From positions 1 through 6,719 of the forward strand of contig CANQZL010000088.1 in the NCBI GenBank assembly GCA_947628325.1: 6,719 nucleotides of DNA, read 5' to 3'. The DNA is from an uncultured Bacilli bacterium (GTDB taxonomy: Bacteria; Bacillota_I; Bacilli_A; RF39; UBA660). A model generated the notes under the pieces. The model worked only from the letters and a program-made list of their open reading frames with translations, had not been told where the DNA came from and did not search any database. Shown here piece by piece: positions 6,051 to 6,719 of this stretch (position 1 is the first letter of the stretch; each line of letters starts with the position of its first letter). The translations under genes and the position numbers were made by a program.

Positions 6051-6068
6051 ATTACAAATGTATTATAT
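6047..6068. promoter_or_regulatory. Operator-like palindrome 1, over the -10 box
   Basis: ATATATTACA (6047-6056), AA, TGTATTATAT (6059-6068): 10-bp arms with 9 of 10 positions paired around a 2-nt centre. It covers the TATAAT of the acyl-CoA synthetase promoter, a place where a bound TetR dimer would block RNA polymerase. Confidence 0.6.
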
Positions 6069-6091
6069 AATTTGATTGTTTATAACATCAA
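6062..6091 (-). promoter_or_regulatory. Promoter of the acyl-CoA synthetase gene
   Basis: On the minus strand TTGATG (6091-6086), an 18-nt spacer and a perfect TATAAT (6067-6062) form a good vegetative promoter. Predicted transcription starts near 6055, leaving a leader of about 50 nt before ATG 6006. The -10 box and start point lie inside the palindromes at 6029-6068. Confidence 0.65.
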
Positions 6092-6162
6092 TCATCAATA
6101 TTAAGAGAGTTTGATATATATAAAACAATTTAAAAGAATATGTTTAATAAGTGAGGATTAAA

Positions 6163-6719
6163 ATGGATAGAAGAATAAAATATACTAAAAAGATTATTAA
6201 AGATACTTTAATAGATTTATTAAATAAAAAGGATATTAAGAAAATTACAGTTAGTGAAATTTGTAAAATAGCTGATATTAATCGTGCTACTTTTTATAGA
6301 TATTATTTAGATATTTATGATTTATTAGATAAAATAGAAGAAGAATTTGTTACAGAATTAAAATTAGTATCAAGACAGAGCAATAATGATACTGTATCAG
6401 GTTTTACTAAAGATTTATTAAATGTTTTCTTAAGCAATAAAGACTTAGTAAAAGTATTATTTAATACTAATAATAATATTTATTTTTTAAATGATGTTTT
6501 AGAAGTTGCTTATGAAAAATGTAAGGATAAATGGCAAAAGGATTTACCTACAATAAGTGAACAAGATATTGAGTATGCTTCTTTATTTATTTTTAATGGC
6601 GCATTAGGAGTAGTTAATTATTGGGTCAAAAATGATTTTGATAAAGATGTTGATGAAGTATCAACAATTATTGAACGTTTAAGTTATTTTGGTACTAAAA
6701 GATTTATATATAAAAAATA
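6163..6719 (+). CDS. TetR/AcrR-family transcription regulator (3' end at the window edge)
   Basis: 185 codons are visible and the frame is still open at the last base, which reads TA and may be the start of a stop codon, so the gene is probably almost complete. Residues about 8-50 form the TetR DNA-binding domain: ITVSEICKIADINRATFYRYY (28-48) is the helix-turn-helix with the typical FYRYY recognition-helix end. The rest is helical ligand-binding domain; NGALGVVNYWVKNDF (145-159) resembles the C-terminal region of DhaS-like TetR proteins (TetR_C_8 type). It starts at ATG 6163 with AGGA of GTGAGGA (6151-6157) 5 nt upstream. Members of this family act as dimers that leave DNA on binding a small molecule. 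The divergent placement next to an acyl-CoA synthetase suggests a fatty-acid or acyl-CoA ligand, as known for some TetR-type lipid regulators such as Bacillus FadR, but the ligand is inferred. No strong promoter of its own is visible; TTGATA at 6111-6116 with AAGAAT at 6134-6139 is a weak candidate. Confidence 0.9.
   Translation, partial: MDRRIKYTKKIIKDTLIDLLNKKDIKKITVSEICKIADINRATFYRYYLDIYDLLDKIEEEFVTELKLVSRQSNNDTVSGFTKDLLNVFLSNKDLVKVLFNTNNNIYFLNDVLEVAYEKCKDKWQKDLPTISEQDIEYASLFIFNGALGVVNYWVKNDFDKDVDEVSTIIERLSYFGTKRFIYKK

Noticed and set aside
6073..6094. TGATTG / CAATCA inverted repeat as a third TetR operator
   Set aside because: The arms are 6 bp with a 10-nt spacer and do not share the plan of the two 22-bp palindromes; it overlaps the -35 box and may be chance.
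1..6719. Mycoplasma-type genetic code (TGA read as Trp), considered because of the very low G+C
   Set aside because: Trp residues in conserved motifs use TGG, TGA acts as the stop of the 54-aa gene, and all large genes read through in the standard code.

Overview
The window is very AT-rich DNA that uses the standard bacterial code: TGG encodes Trp, and TAA, TAG and TGA all appear as stops. The first gene is a convincing cwlJ, a spore-cortex hydrolase, so the source is most likely an endospore-forming, low-GC Bacillota (Bacilli or Erysipelotrichia-like). The exact lineage cannot be read from the sequence.

Layout. cwlJ (53-475, +) converges on a Nudix/winged-helix gene (488-1315, -). A 12-bp hairpin at 476-505 separates them, can act as a terminator in both directions, and contains the last codons of the Nudix gene. 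Upstream of the Nudix gene lies a 198-bp intergenic stretch with its promoter and RBS, a promoter-like repeat and a small terminator. Next comes a two-gene minus-strand unit: a 54-aa acidic protein (3702-3866), too short for routine ORF calling, overlaps by 8 bp a 731-aa lysine-rich protein (1514-3709) that I cannot assign to a family. The larger protein has several Gly/Ala/Ser-rich hydrophobic stretches and a Pro-rich linker. A 418-bp stretch (3867-4284) then holds the promoter of this unit, an inverted-repeat element and the remains of a small gene. The right end is a divergent pair: an AMP-forming acyl-CoA synthetase-like enzyme (4285-6006, -) and a TetR-family regulator (6163 to beyond the window edge, +).

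How the parts may work together. Two overlapping 22-bp palindromes lie over the -10 box and predicted start of the acyl-CoA synthetase promoter. The simplest reading is that the divergent TetR protein represses the synthetase and is released by a fatty-acid or acyl-CoA ligand. The Nudix protein has the C-terminal winged helix of NrtR-type regulators and has lost key catalytic glutamates, so it looks like a sensor-regulator rather than an enzyme. A related promoter-like sequence, in the same orientation, lies upstream of both the Nudix gene and the two-gene unit; upstream of the unit its spacer contains a perfect 7-7-7 inverted repeat. This suggests, but does not prove, that the Nudix protein controls itself and the unknown unit. 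The coupled 54-aa/731-aa unit, bracketed by these repeats, is the best candidate here for an undescribed system.
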